Source: Kitasatospora phosalacinea (lineage in GTDB: Bacteria > Actinomycetota > Actinomycetes > Streptomycetales > Streptomycetaceae). From it: a DNA stretch of 64,000 bases. This document shows, piece after piece, positions 26,855-35,996 of the stretch. The first letter of the stretch is position 1, and each line of letters starts with the position of its first letter. Below the pieces are notes generated by a model. That model was not told where the DNA came from and made no database searches. It worked only from the letters and a program-made list of their open reading frames with translations. The position numbers and the translations under genes are program-made. Where the stretch lies: assembly GCF_030268885.1 (NCBI RefSeq), contig NZ_BSSA01000039.1, forward strand, positions 1-64,000, read 5' to 3'.

Positions 26855-27976
26855 TCAGTCCAGGGTGCTGGAGAGGCCGCCGGCCGAGCGGCAGTAGCCC
26901 TGGATCTGCTTGTCGGTGATCTGGGCGCACAGGCGCCCGGCGGCGCCCGCGCTGGTGTCGTTGACGGTGTAGTAGCTGACCAGGCCCTGGGTGCAGGCCT
27001 GGCGCTGCCAGGTGTCCTTGGGGGTGGCGCACTGCTGGGCGGCCCAGTCCGGGCGGTCCAGGTTGTACTTCATGATGCGCGAACCGGCGCCCCGCGAGCA
27101 GTCCTGGGCGCCGCCGCTGGCCTGCGCGTTCAGGCACCACTGCAGGGCCTGGGGGAACGCCTCGGGGTGGTTGGCGTAGTCGTGCGAGGAGAGGAAGAAG
27201 GTCGGCGCGTAGAAGAAGCAGGCCGACTGGTAGAGGGCGGGCTGCTCGGGGCACGGGTAGAGCGGCTCGGCGGCGAGCTTGTCCGCGGGGAGGTTGGCCT
27301 TGGCCTTCTCGTCCTCCTCGTCGGGCGCGAACAGCTGCATGAAGACGCCCTCGGAGCAGGTGATCCGGCGGCTCTGGCTGGGGAACTTGTCGCACAGCGC
27401 GCGGGCGGCCGGGATGTCCTGCTTGGTGACGAACATGATGCCGTGGCCGACGCCGTGGATGCACGGGCCGGTGTTGGCCGGGGCGCACAGGGTCAGGATG
27501 TCGCTCTGCGGGTCCTTGGAGTTGGCCAGCATCTCCTCGACCGCACCGTGCAGGTAGCCCGCCGCGCAGGTCTCGTGCGGGAAGGAGATCACCTTCTGGA
27601 AGTCCTGGTGGTAGCGCTGCACCGCGGCGTGCCCGAGCTCGTGCGCGATCGGGTGGCAGAACCGCACCGTGTACGGCTTGTCCTTGGAGATCTTGTCGAG
27701 GTCGGCGAGGGCGACCCCGGGGTCGGTGGCCTCCATCTCGGCCATCAGCTTGTTGCGCAGGGTCGAGCGCGTCCACACCGCCGGGTCGCCGGTGGGGGAG
27801 GGGGAGGCCGCCGGGGCGCTCGCGGCGCTGTCGGGCACGGCACCGGGGCGCGGGCCGCCCGCGCCGGTGGTGGCGGCGCCGGCGGACTTCGGCGTCCAGT
27901 CGGTCACCATGACCGACCCGAGGCCGAGGACGGCCAGCAGGACGGCGGTGACGACGGCGAACACGCGCGGTTGCAT
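26855..27976 (-). CDS. Secreted or membrane-anchored Cys-rich protein with HELGH motif
   Basis: The 373-aa product begins with a signal-anchor-like hydrophobic segment (PRVFAVVTAVLLAVLGLGSVMV), followed by an Ala/Pro/Ser-rich linker and a large domain with about 16 cysteines. Conserved-looking histidine motifs are HPIAHELGHAA (a zinc-metallopeptidase-like HExxH: HELGH), CAAGYLHGAVEE and CIHGVGHG. The Cys content implies an extracytoplasmic, disulfide-bonded fold. I chose ATG 27976 because AGGGGGAA lies about ten bases upstream; an earlier in-frame GTG lies at 28021. I do not recognise an assigned family. A metal-dependent enzyme is possible from HELGH but unproven. Confidence 0.75.
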   Translation of the reverse strand: MQPRVFAVVTAVLLAVLGLGSVMVTDWTPKSAGAATTGAGGPRPGAVPDSAASAPAASPSPTGDPAVWTRSTLRNKLMAEMEATDPGVALADLDKISKDKPYTVRFCHPIAHELGHAAVQRYHQDFQKVISFPHETCAAGYLHGAVEEMLANSKDPQSDILTLCAPANTGPCIHGVGHGIMFVTKQDIPAARALCDKFPSQSRRITCSEGVFMQLFAPDEEDEKAKANLPADKLAAEPLYPCPEQPALYQSACFFYAPTFFLSSHDYANHPEAFPQALQWCLNAQASGGAQDCSRGAGSRIMKYNLDRPDWAAQQCATPKDTWQRQACTQGLVSYYTVNDTSAGAAGRLCAQITDKQIQGYCRSAGGLSSTLD

Positions 27977-28226
27977 GACGGACGTTCCCCCTGTGATCGA
28001 CACGGACAGTACGCGGCCCATCCTGCGGGGTGACCGCCGGAAACCCGGCCAGGAACACCGCCAACGGGGTCAGATGCCCGCCACGATCACCCGAACACCG
28101 ATCCGCCCACCGCCCTACAACGACGGCCCCACATCATAGGTGGCGCCCCACCCGCCCGTTCGGCCACCGTCCTTGAGTACGCCGCGGCTCCGGGAAAGGT
28201 TGCGGCGGGGCGCCCCGACTGGTCGT

Positions 28227-28246
28227 CCTGCCCGAATTCGGGCAGG
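28227..28246. promoter_or_regulatory. Perfect 20-bp palindrome, candidate operator
   Basis: CCTGCCCGAATTCGGGCAGG is a perfect 20-bp inverted repeat. It ends four bases before the -35 hexamer of the promoter for the gene at 28288, a position typical of an activator or repressor site. The regulator is unknown. Confidence 0.65.
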
Positions 28247-28250
28247 ATCT

Positions 28251-28279
28251 TTGGCAAATGAACCCTTCCCGCCTAGGCT
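28251..28279 (+). promoter_or_regulatory. HrdB-type promoter for leaderless gene at 28288
   Basis: TTGGCA (28251-28256) and TAGGCT (28274-28279) are spaced by 17 bases, a near-consensus streptomycete principal-sigma promoter. The GTG start follows only eight bases after the -10, so transcription and translation would start at or next to the same base. Confidence 0.75.
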
Positions 28280-28287
28280 CCCGCATC

Positions 28288-28563
28288 GTGCCTGCCTCAC
28301 CACACCCTCACGAGGACCTGCTCGCCCACCTCGCCAGGACCACCCCCCTGGCCCCGGGGGAGGCCGCGCGGGTCGTCGCGGAGGTGCTGGCGTACTTCGC
28401 GGAGACCACCGAGGAGTACGTCCGCCGCCGCCACGGTGAGTTGCAGGCCCGGGGACTGACCAACGAGCAGATCTTCACCCGCCTCGGCGGGGAGCTGGCC
28501 GCCCGCCGGGTGGCCGCCCCGCAGCTGTCGGTGCGCCAACTGCGGCGGATGGTCTACGGCTGA
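28288..28563 (+). CDS. Small conserved-type protein upstream of glmS, leaderless
   Basis: This is a 91-aa soluble, mostly helical protein with no recognised catalytic motif (LLAHLARTTPLAPGEAARVV, YVRRRHGELQ, LSVRQLRRMVYG). I choose GTG 28288 because an in-frame ATG at 28258 lies inside the -35/-10 region and cannot be on the transcript, while the GTG sits eight bases after TAGGCT. It ends 40 bases before glmS on the same strand, so it may be cotranscribed with it. It could be a small regulator or accessory protein for amino-sugar synthesis, but that is only positional. Confidence 0.7.
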   Translation: MPASPHPHEDLLAHLARTTPLAPGEAARVVAEVLAYFAETTEEYVRRRHGELQARGLTNEQIFTRLGGELAARRVAAPQLSVRQLRRMVYG

Positions 28564-28603
28564 CGGTCCCCGCCCACCCACGACTGACAGAGGAGCCCAC
28601 GTC

Positions 28604-30445
<1,842 letters not shown>

Positions 30446-30485
30446 CCGCCCGGTGGTGCTCGGCCGCCCACCGCCGCCCGGCCGC

Positions 30486-31226
30486 CTACCGGTGCTCGGC
30501 CGCCCACTGCGCGAGGGCGGCCCGGGCCGCGGCGGCGAGCTGCGCGGGGTGGGCGGTTCCGGCGGAGAAGCCGCCCAGCGGGAGGCGGGTGCCCGGCTCC
30601 GCCGGGAAGTCGTCCAGGAACCACTCGTCCTCGTCGTGGGAGTGGAAGTACAGCCGCCACTCACTGCCCTCGTGGCGGAGCCTGGCCCAGCCCTGGTGGT
30701 CGGGCTCGTCCGGATCGCCGAAGACCTCGACCGCGTCCTCCTCCGGCACCAGCAGGTCCCCGAGCAGCTCGGCCGTCCCGCGCAGCGCCCCGGCGAGCGT
30801 GCCGGGCACCGGACGCAGCAGCGGAACGGTCGACAGCTCGGCGAGCAGGCGGTCGGCGGCCTCCTCGGACGGGGCGGCCGCTAGCAGCTCCGGCAGCCCG
30901 GGCGGGACGGGCCCGGCCTCGCCGCGCTCCGCCATCGCCGTCAGCAGGTCCAGCAGCCGCCGCTTCGCCCGCTCGGCGTGCCACTGGACGGCGGTCAACG
31001 CCGCCGCGACGGCGCCCACCTGCTCCGGGGTGTGCAGCGCCCAGGGCGAGGCGAGCGCCCCGGCGAGCTGCTCCGTGTGGTCCGCGGCGCAGAAGGCGTA
31101 CCAGGCGGTGGCCTCCGGCCCGGTGACGCCCAGGCCGTCGAGTTCCTCGGGCGTGCAGCCCGCGCAGTCCCTGCCCCAGCCCTCCAGCAGCTCCAGCCAG
31201 GCCGCCCTCGTCGTCGTCTCGCTCAT
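30486..31226 (-). CDS. Uncharacterised 246-aa protein
   Basis: I do not recognise this protein. It is acidic, soluble and rich in Ala, Leu and Glu, with a Trp-rich N-terminus (AAWLELLEGWGRDCAGC) and a C-terminal segment rich in His, Asp and Glu (YFHSHDEDEWFLDDFP). The start ATG 31226 is preceded by GGAGGG. A 16-base direct repeat (GGTGCTCGGCCGCCCA) occurs at its very end and again just beyond its stop (30491 and 30454). It is convergent with glmS. Confidence 0.7.
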   Translation of the reverse strand: MSETTTRAAWLELLEGWGRDCAGCTPEELDGLGVTGPEATAWYAFCAADHTEQLAGALASPWALHTPEQVGAVAAALTAVQWHAERAKRRLLDLLTAMAERGEAGPVPPGLPELLAAAPSEEAADRLLAELSTVPLLRPVPGTLAGALRGTAELLGDLLVPEEDAVEVFGDPDEPDHQGWARLRHEGSEWRLYFHSHDEDEWFLDDFPAEPGTRLPLGGFSAGTAHPAQLAAAARAALAQWAAEHR

Positions 31227-31356
31227 GCGGGGTCCCTCCGGGAGTCGCCCCGCCCGGATCGGACCCGGTGGGGCAGTCGTTGCCGCCACCTTGGTACGGC
31301 GAGGGGCCGGCGGTCCCGGTTTTCCCCGAACGGGTGACAAGGTCCGTCGGCGCGCG

Positions 31357-31394
31357 GACGGCCCGGACCGCGCCCTGGGGCGGTCCGGGCCGTC
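31357..31394 (-). terminator. Hairpin terminator downstream of GlsB-like gene
   Basis: A perfect 15-bp stem (GACGGCCCGGACCGC 31357-31371, complement 31380-31394) with an 8-base loop lies just past the stop of the small membrane protein gene. Confidence 0.7.
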
Positions 31395-31418
31395 GGTGAC
31401 GGTTCGGGTGACGGTGCG

Positions 31419-31679
31419 TCAGACGCGTCGGCGGGCCCAGAACGGGGTGACCAGCAGGATCAGGACGGCGGCCGCGCCGATCTGGAAGAAGTGCCGGATC
31501 CAGTCGACGCCGTCGGTGTCGGCCACGCCGAACGCGCTCGCCAGGAAGTTGCCGATGATGCCGCCGACGATGCCCAGCAGGATGGTCAGCCACAGCGGGA
31601 TCGGCTGGCGCCCGGGGATGACCAGCTTCGCCAGCAGGCCGATGACCAGACCGGCGATGATCGCCCAAAGGATCGACAT
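31419..31679 (-). CDS. GlsB/YeaQ/YmgE-family stress-associated membrane protein
   Basis: This 86-aa protein has three hydrophobic segments and the family's glycine-rich pattern (WAIIAGLVIGLLAKLVIPG, ILLGIVGGIIGNFLA). Members are small inner-membrane proteins linked to general stress, with no defined biochemical role. The start ATG 31679 has a strong GAGGAGGAA site; the open frame reaching 31907 upstream is not part of the gene. It is divergent from the PRC-barrel gene. Confidence 0.88.
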   Translation of the reverse strand: MSILWAIIAGLVIGLLAKLVIPGRQPIPLWLTILLGIVGGIIGNFLASAFGVADTDGVDWIRHFFQIGAAAVLILLVTPFWARRRV

Positions 31680-31905
31680 GGTTCCTCCTCGTCTCACGGA
31701 TGCGCGGCCGAACGGCGCCGCGGCACCCGCATGCCCCGTCTTCCGCCTCCGATGCCTGCCCGGTCCACCGGATTCCCGCCCGGCGCTCCCGCCCGGCGCT
31801 CCCAGCCGGGGCGGACGGCATGGACCGGCCGCCACCGGGCAACCGCCCCGAGCGGCCGGGGCGGAACGACCGCCCGTCAGGAGCCGCCCGTACGGAGGGA
31901 CGAGC

Positions 31906-32283
31906 ATGAGCGAGCAGCAGCGGGACGTCGACCTGTGGACCTACCGGGACGCGTCCGGCCACCGGGTGGGCATCGACCTGGTCGGGTTCCACGTCGAGGC
32001 CGAGGACGGGCCGATCGGCCGGGTGGACCGGATGGCGGAGGACTTCGGGCCGCAGTACCTGGTGGTCGACACCGCGCCGTGGATCTTCCACCACCGCGTC
32101 CTGCTGCCCGCCGTGACGGTCCGCGAGGTCGACCTCGAACGACGCACCGTCCGGGTCGACCGCACCAAGGAGGAGATCGGCTCCGCCCCGCCACTGCTGC
32201 ACGCCGAGCAGCACACCGACCACGACCTGCGGGCCGAACTGGCGCTCTACTACGGCCCGTTCTACGGCAGCCGACTGCCCTGA
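31906..32283 (+). CDS. PRC-barrel domain protein
   Basis: This 125-aa protein carries a PRC-barrel-like beta domain near its centre (IGRVDRMAEDFGPQYLVVDTAPWIF, LLPAVTVREVDLERRTVRV). PRC-barrel proteins occur in RNA processing and photosystem assembly and as stress-related stand-alone proteins in actinomycetes. GGAGGGA lies six bases before the ATG. It borders the damaged integrase/IS segment. Confidence 0.8.
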   Translation: MSEQQRDVDLWTYRDASGHRVGIDLVGFHVEAEDGPIGRVDRMAEDFGPQYLVVDTAPWIFHHRVLLPAVTVREVDLERRTVRVDRTKEEIGSAPPLLHAEQHTDHDLRAELALYYGPFYGSRLP

Positions 32284-32387
32284 GCTGCTGCTCCAGCACG
32301 TGACCAGCGGTTCTTGCCAACGCGGGCAGGTGGCCGACCATCCGGGGTCAGCAAAAGGTCAGCAAGTTTCCGGAGGTACCGGCCACC

Positions 32388-32627
32388 ATGGCAACCACAG
32401 GCCTCATCCGCGGGATGGGCAGCTTCTTCAAGGAGTGCGAGCATCCCGAGTCCCGCTGGAGCAAGTGCCCCCACGAGTACAGGATCAGGTACCGCAACGC
32501 GGCGGGACAGCAGACCGAGGAATCCGGCTTCGCCACCCAGCAGAAGGCCGTGACCCGGCTCGCCGAGGTCCACCACGCGCGCAAGAACACCCCGCAGAGC
32601 CAGCGCAAGGTGTCCCGCGTCAAGCAA
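32388..32627 (+). pseudogene. Site-specific integrase, 5' fragment interrupted by IS
   Basis: About 80 codons encode the N-terminal arm-type DNA-binding part of a tyrosine-recombinase integrase (GLIRGMGSFFKECEHPESRW, KCPHEYRIRYR, QKAVTRLAEVHHARK). A ribosome site (GGAGGT) precedes the ATG. The sequence then runs straight into the left end of the IS at 32628, and no catalytic recombinase domain follows anywhere in the window. Translation would read through into meaningless IS sequence. It is the remnant of an integrative element. I found no tRNA gene or attachment site beside it. Confidence 0.7.
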
Positions 32628-32643
32628 TGGGCAGGTTTTCGGG

Positions 32644-33321
32644 TTGGGGAAAGTTGGGGACGAGCGGGTCCGCGGCGCCGGTGTGGACGTCGTGGGGCCG
32701 GTTCCAGGCCAGGGCCTCGTGCGGTCGGACGGTGTTGTCGTCGCGCCGGTAGTCCTCGGCGTGCCGGGCGAGCTCGGCCAGTGGCTTTCCGGCCAGCGAC
32801 TGCGCTTCCCTGATGGCGAGTTCGATCGCGGCGACGGCGTCGTGCTGGTTCGCGGTGGGCGAGATGTGCCAGCCGAGCTCGTACTTCGACCAGTAGTCGC
32901 GGCAGCCCGCGAACCGCCAGGTCCCGCCCCCGGTGGTCTCGAACTCGGAGAAGTCCAGCTGCCGGACCTGGTTCGGGCCGGTGGGCTCGGTCGCGAAGGC
33001 GGCCTTGCGGCGGGCGGCGAGCCGGCGCCGCTCCCGCTGGTAGCTGGCCTCCAGCAGCAGGCCGCCGTCCCGCAGCAGCCGCAGCACGGTCGCCTGGGAG
33101 ACGCGGTGGCCGTCGTGGCGACACATCGCCCACACCTTGCGGTGGCCCCAGGCCGGGTGGGCGAGCGCGTGCCGGCGGGCGGTCTTCCGGACGCTCTCAC
33201 GGGCCGGGCGCGGCCACGGTCCTCGGGCCTGCGCGCCCTGGCGGGCGTGAGTCTGGTGGCGGCGCCAGGCCCGCGCCCGCCAGGGCGCGTCGATGAGCCG
33301 GCATGCCCGCCCCGGTGCGGA
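32644..33321 (-). pseudogene. IS3-like OrfB transposase with internal deletion of catalytic core
   Basis: The frame downstream of the OrfA stop encodes an rve/DDE integrase-core protein: HPAWGHRKVWAM, VSQATVLRLLRDGG, TGPNQVRQLDFSEFET (first catalytic Asp), CRDYWSKYE, then GKPLAELARHAEDYRR and NTVRPHEALAWNRP. Between the first Asp and the terminal HEALAWNRP block only about 80 residues remain, where about 150 are expected. The segment with the second Asp and the Glu is missing, in frame. No good start codon follows the OrfA stop at 33322; in full IS3 elements OrfB is made by frameshifting. The transposase should be inactive. Confidence 0.7.
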
Positions 33322-33636
33322 TCACCTCGCGGTCCGCGGAGGGCCCGGTCGGCCCTCCGCGGACTTCTTCCACACCCGCAGCTCGACCGCGGCCTCACCC
33401 AGCGCCTGGGTCAAGTCGGCGATCCGGGCTTCGAGTTGCTGTTCCCGGGTGCCGGGGCCGGACTTGCCCGCGAGGCCGGCCCGGCCGGACTCCGGGAACT
33501 GGTGCTTCCAGGTGCCGATCGACCGCTCGGACACCTTCGCCCGCCGCGCGGCCTCCGCGACGGTCATCTCACCGGCCAGGATCGACAGCACGATCCGGAC
33601 CTTCTCCTCCGGCGGCAGCGCCGACGGCCTCACCAT
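33322..33636 (-). CDS. IS3-like OrfA, transposase HTH subunit
   Basis: This 104-aa protein has the helix-turn-helix of IS3-type OrfA (EEKVRIVLSILAGEMTVAEAARRAKVSERSIGTWKHQF), followed by a leucine-zipper-like coiled coil (LEARIADLTQALGEAAVELRVWKKSAE). It lies upstream of the damaged orfB in the same reading frame, separated by one TGA. Confidence 0.8.
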   Translation of the reverse strand: MVRPSALPPEEKVRIVLSILAGEMTVAEAARRAKVSERSIGTWKHQFPESGRAGLAGKSGPGTREQQLEARIADLTQALGEAAVELRVWKKSAEGRPGPPRTAR

Positions 33637-33700
33637 GATCGATCAGACTCCTTCAAGCAGCAGGACCCGCAACAAACGAGCCCTGCCACAAAGTCCGACG

Positions 33701-34016
33701 CGCGACATCGACGACCTCGGCTACGGCGAGGACGGGATCGTCCACGTCACCGCCCGCTTCGGCTACATGGAGACCCCGGGCGTCCCGGCCACGCTGGCTC
33801 TGCTCGACCCAGCCGACACCGAAGGAGTGCTGGACCTCGACCGGGCCTCCTACTTCCTGTCGAAGATCGAACTGCGCCGGGGGAAGCAGCCGACGATGGC
33901 GACCTGGCGCAAGCGGCTGTTCATCGCCACCTCCTACATCACCGCCGACGCCGTCGAGCACGTCGGCCTCCCCCCGGGACCGGACGGTGATCACGGGGTC
34001 GCACATCGAGGTGTGA
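33701..34016 (+). pseudogene. kup: kup (KUP potassium transporter), 3' remnant with frameshift
   Basis: About 105 codons match the cytoplasmic C-terminal end of Kup/Trk-type potassium uptake proteins: IVHVTARFGYMETP, LDRASYFLSKIELRRG, WRKRLFIATSYITADA. The final codons shift frame inside a run of six C at 33970-33975. Removing one C restores a natural ending (RDRTVITGSHIEV, stop 34014-34016). The 5' three quarters are absent, replaced by the IS and integrase fragment. It lies directly upstream of the potassium-uptake island. Confidence 0.8.
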
Positions 34017-34071
34017 AGGTGCGCCAAGGGCCGAAGGCCGCCTCCTCCTCGTCAAGGAAGCGTAGGGAATC

Positions 34072-34092
34072 CCGTCAGGACGCCGTCAGGAC
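34072..34092 (+). promoter_or_regulatory. 11-bp-phased GTCAGGAC direct repeat
   Basis: CCGTCAGGAC occurs twice, at 34072-34081 (CCGTCAGGAC) and 34083-34092, exactly 11 bp apart, about 80 bp before the small membrane protein gene. The phasing is typical of OmpR-type response regulators. Related GTCAA repeats occur before two other potassium genes. Confidence 0.45.
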
Positions 34093-34169
34093 CACGGGAT
34101 CCGCCCTCGGGAGGGCCATCCTCTGATCCGGCGGTCGAGTGGGAGCGCACGGAGAGGGACGAGCCGGAC

Positions 34170-34598
34170 ATGGGGCTGTACGCGAGGCGGCGCGGCCGCG
34201 GTTGGACCCGCCCGCTGGTACCGGTGCAGAGGGTGGACGTCTCGCTGGCGGCGGCCCTGGTGGCCGCGGCCGTCCTGACCGCGGTGCTGGCCGCGGTCGG
34301 CGAACTGAGCGGGGGCGGGCCCGCGTTGCTCGCCTTCACGGTCCTGAGCGCGGTCGTCGGCTCCGTCTCCCGCAGGCGTGCCGCGCCCGCGATCGGACTC
34401 GCCGCCTGGGCGTTCTTCGACGGCTTCGGCGTCCACCACCACGCCGAGCTCGGTTGGGACGCGGGGGGCGCCGACTGGCGCAGGCTCGGCCTGTTCACCG
34501 TCGCCGCCTTCGCCGCCGCGGTGCTCGGTCCGCCCCGCCGCCGGATCCGACCCGTCCGCATCACCGTGCCCGCCGCCCCGCCCCGCCGGCGGACGTAG
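34170..34598 (+). CDS. Small DUF4118-like membrane protein of the potassium island
   Basis: The 142-aa protein has a basic N-terminus and three hydrophobic segments (about residues 24-45, 49-68, 110-125), ending in an Arg/Pro-rich tail. The pattern resembles the short membrane block of KdpD-type sensors (DUF4118), here as a stand-alone protein. GGAGAGGGA lies about ten bases before the ATG. It is followed 65 bases later by a KdpD N-terminal protein that lacks this membrane block, so the two may work together. The function is not established. Confidence 0.65.
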   Translation: MGLYARRRGRGWTRPLVPVQRVDVSLAAALVAAAVLTAVLAAVGELSGGGPALLAFTVLSAVVGSVSRRRAAPAIGLAAWAFFDGFGVHHHAELGWDAGGADWRRLGLFTVAAFAAAVLGPPRRRIRPVRITVPAAPPRRRT

Positions 34599-34663
34599 CG
34601 CCTGTTCCGATCGGCGACCATGGAGGGGAGGGGCCGATCCGAGCGGGGAGGGAGGCCGCCGGC

Positions 34664-35782
34664 ATGCCACGCGGACGGCTGCGCGTCTACCTCGGAGCAG
34701 CGCCCGGGGTCGGCAAGACCTACGACATGCTCGAAGAGGGACAGCGCCGCGCCGCCCGGGGCACCGACGTGGTGATCGCCCTGGTGGAGGACCACGGCCG
34801 CCTCCCCACCCGCCGGATGGCCGAAGGGCTGGAGACCGTCCCCCGCCGGACCCTGACCTACCGCGGCACCGAGTTCACCGAGATGGACCTCGACGCGGTT
34901 CTCGCCCGCCGCCCGGCCCTCGCCCTCGTCGACGAACTCGCGCACACCAACGTCCCCGGCAGCCGCCACGGCAAGCGCTGGCAGGACGTCGAGGACCTGC
35001 TCGACGCCGGCATCGACGTGATCACCACCGTCAACATCCAGCACCTGGAGTCGCTGAACGACGTCGTCGAGCAGATCACCGGAACCCGGCAGCACGAGAC
35101 CGTGCCCGACGACGTGGTCCGCCGCGCCGACCAGATCGAGGTCGTCGACATGTCCGCCGAGGCACTGCGCCGCCGGATGGCCAACGGCGACGTCTACCCG
35201 CCCGAGCGGATCGAGGCCGCGCTCACCCACTTCTTCCGGATCGGCAACCTCACCGCCCTGCGCGAGATCGCCCTGCTCTGGGCCGCCGACCGGGTGGAGG
35301 AGGCACTGCTGCGCTACCGCCACGGCCACGGCATCCAGCGCCCGTGGAGCACCCGGGAACGCGTCCTGGTCGCACTGTCCGGCGGGCCCGAGGGCGAGAC
35401 CCTGGTGCGGCGGGCCAAGCGCATCGCCTCGCGCGGCGCGGGCGGCGAGTTCCTCGCCGTGCACGTCACCCGCGACGACGGCCTGGCCGGCGCCCCGCCC
35501 GCCCGGCTGGCCCGGCAGCGCGCCCTGGTGGAGGAACTCGGCGGAACCTGGCACACCGTCAGGGGCGAGCACCCGGCCCGGGCCGTCGTCGACCTCGCCC
35601 GCCGGGTCGACGCCACCCAGATCGTCATCGGCGCCACCCGGCACAGCCGCCTGCGCAACATCCTCAGGCGTGGCACCGGCGAAGCCGTCATCGAAGCCTC
35701 CGGCGACGACATCGACGTCTACGTCGTCACCCACTCCGAAGCAGCCCACGGCCGCCTGCTGCGCCGTCGACCGCGCCGATGA
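34664..35782 (+). CDS. Stand-alone KdpD N-terminal (KdpD-USP) protein, no kinase
   Basis: This 372-aa protein equals only the cytoplasmic N-terminal part of sensor kinase KdpD. It has the Walker A GAAPGVGKTYDML, LVDELAHTN (Walker B), QHLESLNDVVEQITG, and a universal-stress-protein domain (about 235-365: RVLVALSGGPEGETLVRRA, VIGATRHSRLRNIL). The membrane, HisKA and HATPase parts are absent. GGGAGGGAGG lies upstream of the ATG. A full-length KdpD is encoded at 45123. In full KdpD this region senses ATP or c-di-AMP and stabilises the kinase. As a separate protein it may sense a nucleotide and act on the complete system or on the transporter that follows. Confidence 0.85.
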   Translation: MPRGRLRVYLGAAPGVGKTYDMLEEGQRRAARGTDVVIALVEDHGRLPTRRMAEGLETVPRRTLTYRGTEFTEMDLDAVLARRPALALVDELAHTNVPGSRHGKRWQDVEDLLDAGIDVITTVNIQHLESLNDVVEQITGTRQHETVPDDVVRRADQIEVVDMSAEALRRRMANGDVYPPERIEAALTHFFRIGNLTALREIALLWAADRVEEALLRYRHGHGIQRPWSTRERVLVALSGGPEGETLVRRAKRIASRGAGGEFLAVHVTRDDGLAGAPPARLARQRALVEELGGTWHTVRGEHPARAVVDLARRVDATQIVIGATRHSRLRNILRRGTGEAVIEASGDDIDVYVVTHSEAAHGRLLRRRPRR

Positions 35783-35888
35783 CCCGTCAAGACCCGGCAC
35801 CCGCGGGTCGGGAAGCCGCCAGGACGGCCGGGGCCGGCCGCTCGGCGGCGGCCTGCCGGGGCCGTGGCCGCTCCGCCTCGCCAAGACC

Positions 35889-35927
35889 GCGTCAAAGGCC
35901 CGCCGGACGGTGTCAACGTCCCGTATG
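35889..35927 (+). promoter_or_regulatory. GTCAA repeats plus CCGTATG upstream of KimA-like gene 1
   Basis: GCGTCAA at 35889 and GTGTCAA at 35910 are followed by CCGTATG at 35921. The first repeat lies 32 bp before CCGTATG, the same spacing as upstream of kdpFABC (40169 and 40201). This is a possible KdpE or other response-regulator site. Confidence 0.45.
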
Positions 35928-35996
35928 CAGGCGGGGCCCACGTGCCGGGAGCGAGCAGGATCGGACCGCACCGCGTCTCCCGGAGGTCCGAGCAGC

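Larger units (their letters stand above)
27977..28287. other. Divergent intergenic region with operator and promoter
   Basis: This 311-bp gap separates the divergent HELGH-protein gene from the small leaderless gene. It contains the palindrome at 28227-28246 and the promoter at 28251-28279 (separate entries). The rest shows nothing I can name. Confidence 0.65.
32628..33688 (-). mobile_element. IS3-like insertion sequence, internally deleted
   Basis: This element of about 1.06 kb begins TGGGCAGG and ends CCTGCCA, with imperfect terminal inverted repeats and TG..CA ends. A CAA triplet occurs on both flanks (32625-32627, 33689-33691), a possible 3-bp target duplication. It carries orfA and a shortened orfB on the minus strand. 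It separates the integrase fragment from the kup fragment. Boundaries were set by eye. Confidence 0.7.

Noticed and set aside
28258..28287. ATG at 28258 as start of the small gene before glmS
   Set aside because: It lies inside the -35/-10 spacer of a near-consensus promoter, so it would not be transcribed.
32284..32387. tRNA gene or attachment site beside the integrase fragment
   Set aside because: No cloverleaf or tRNA 3' end could be recognised on either strand.
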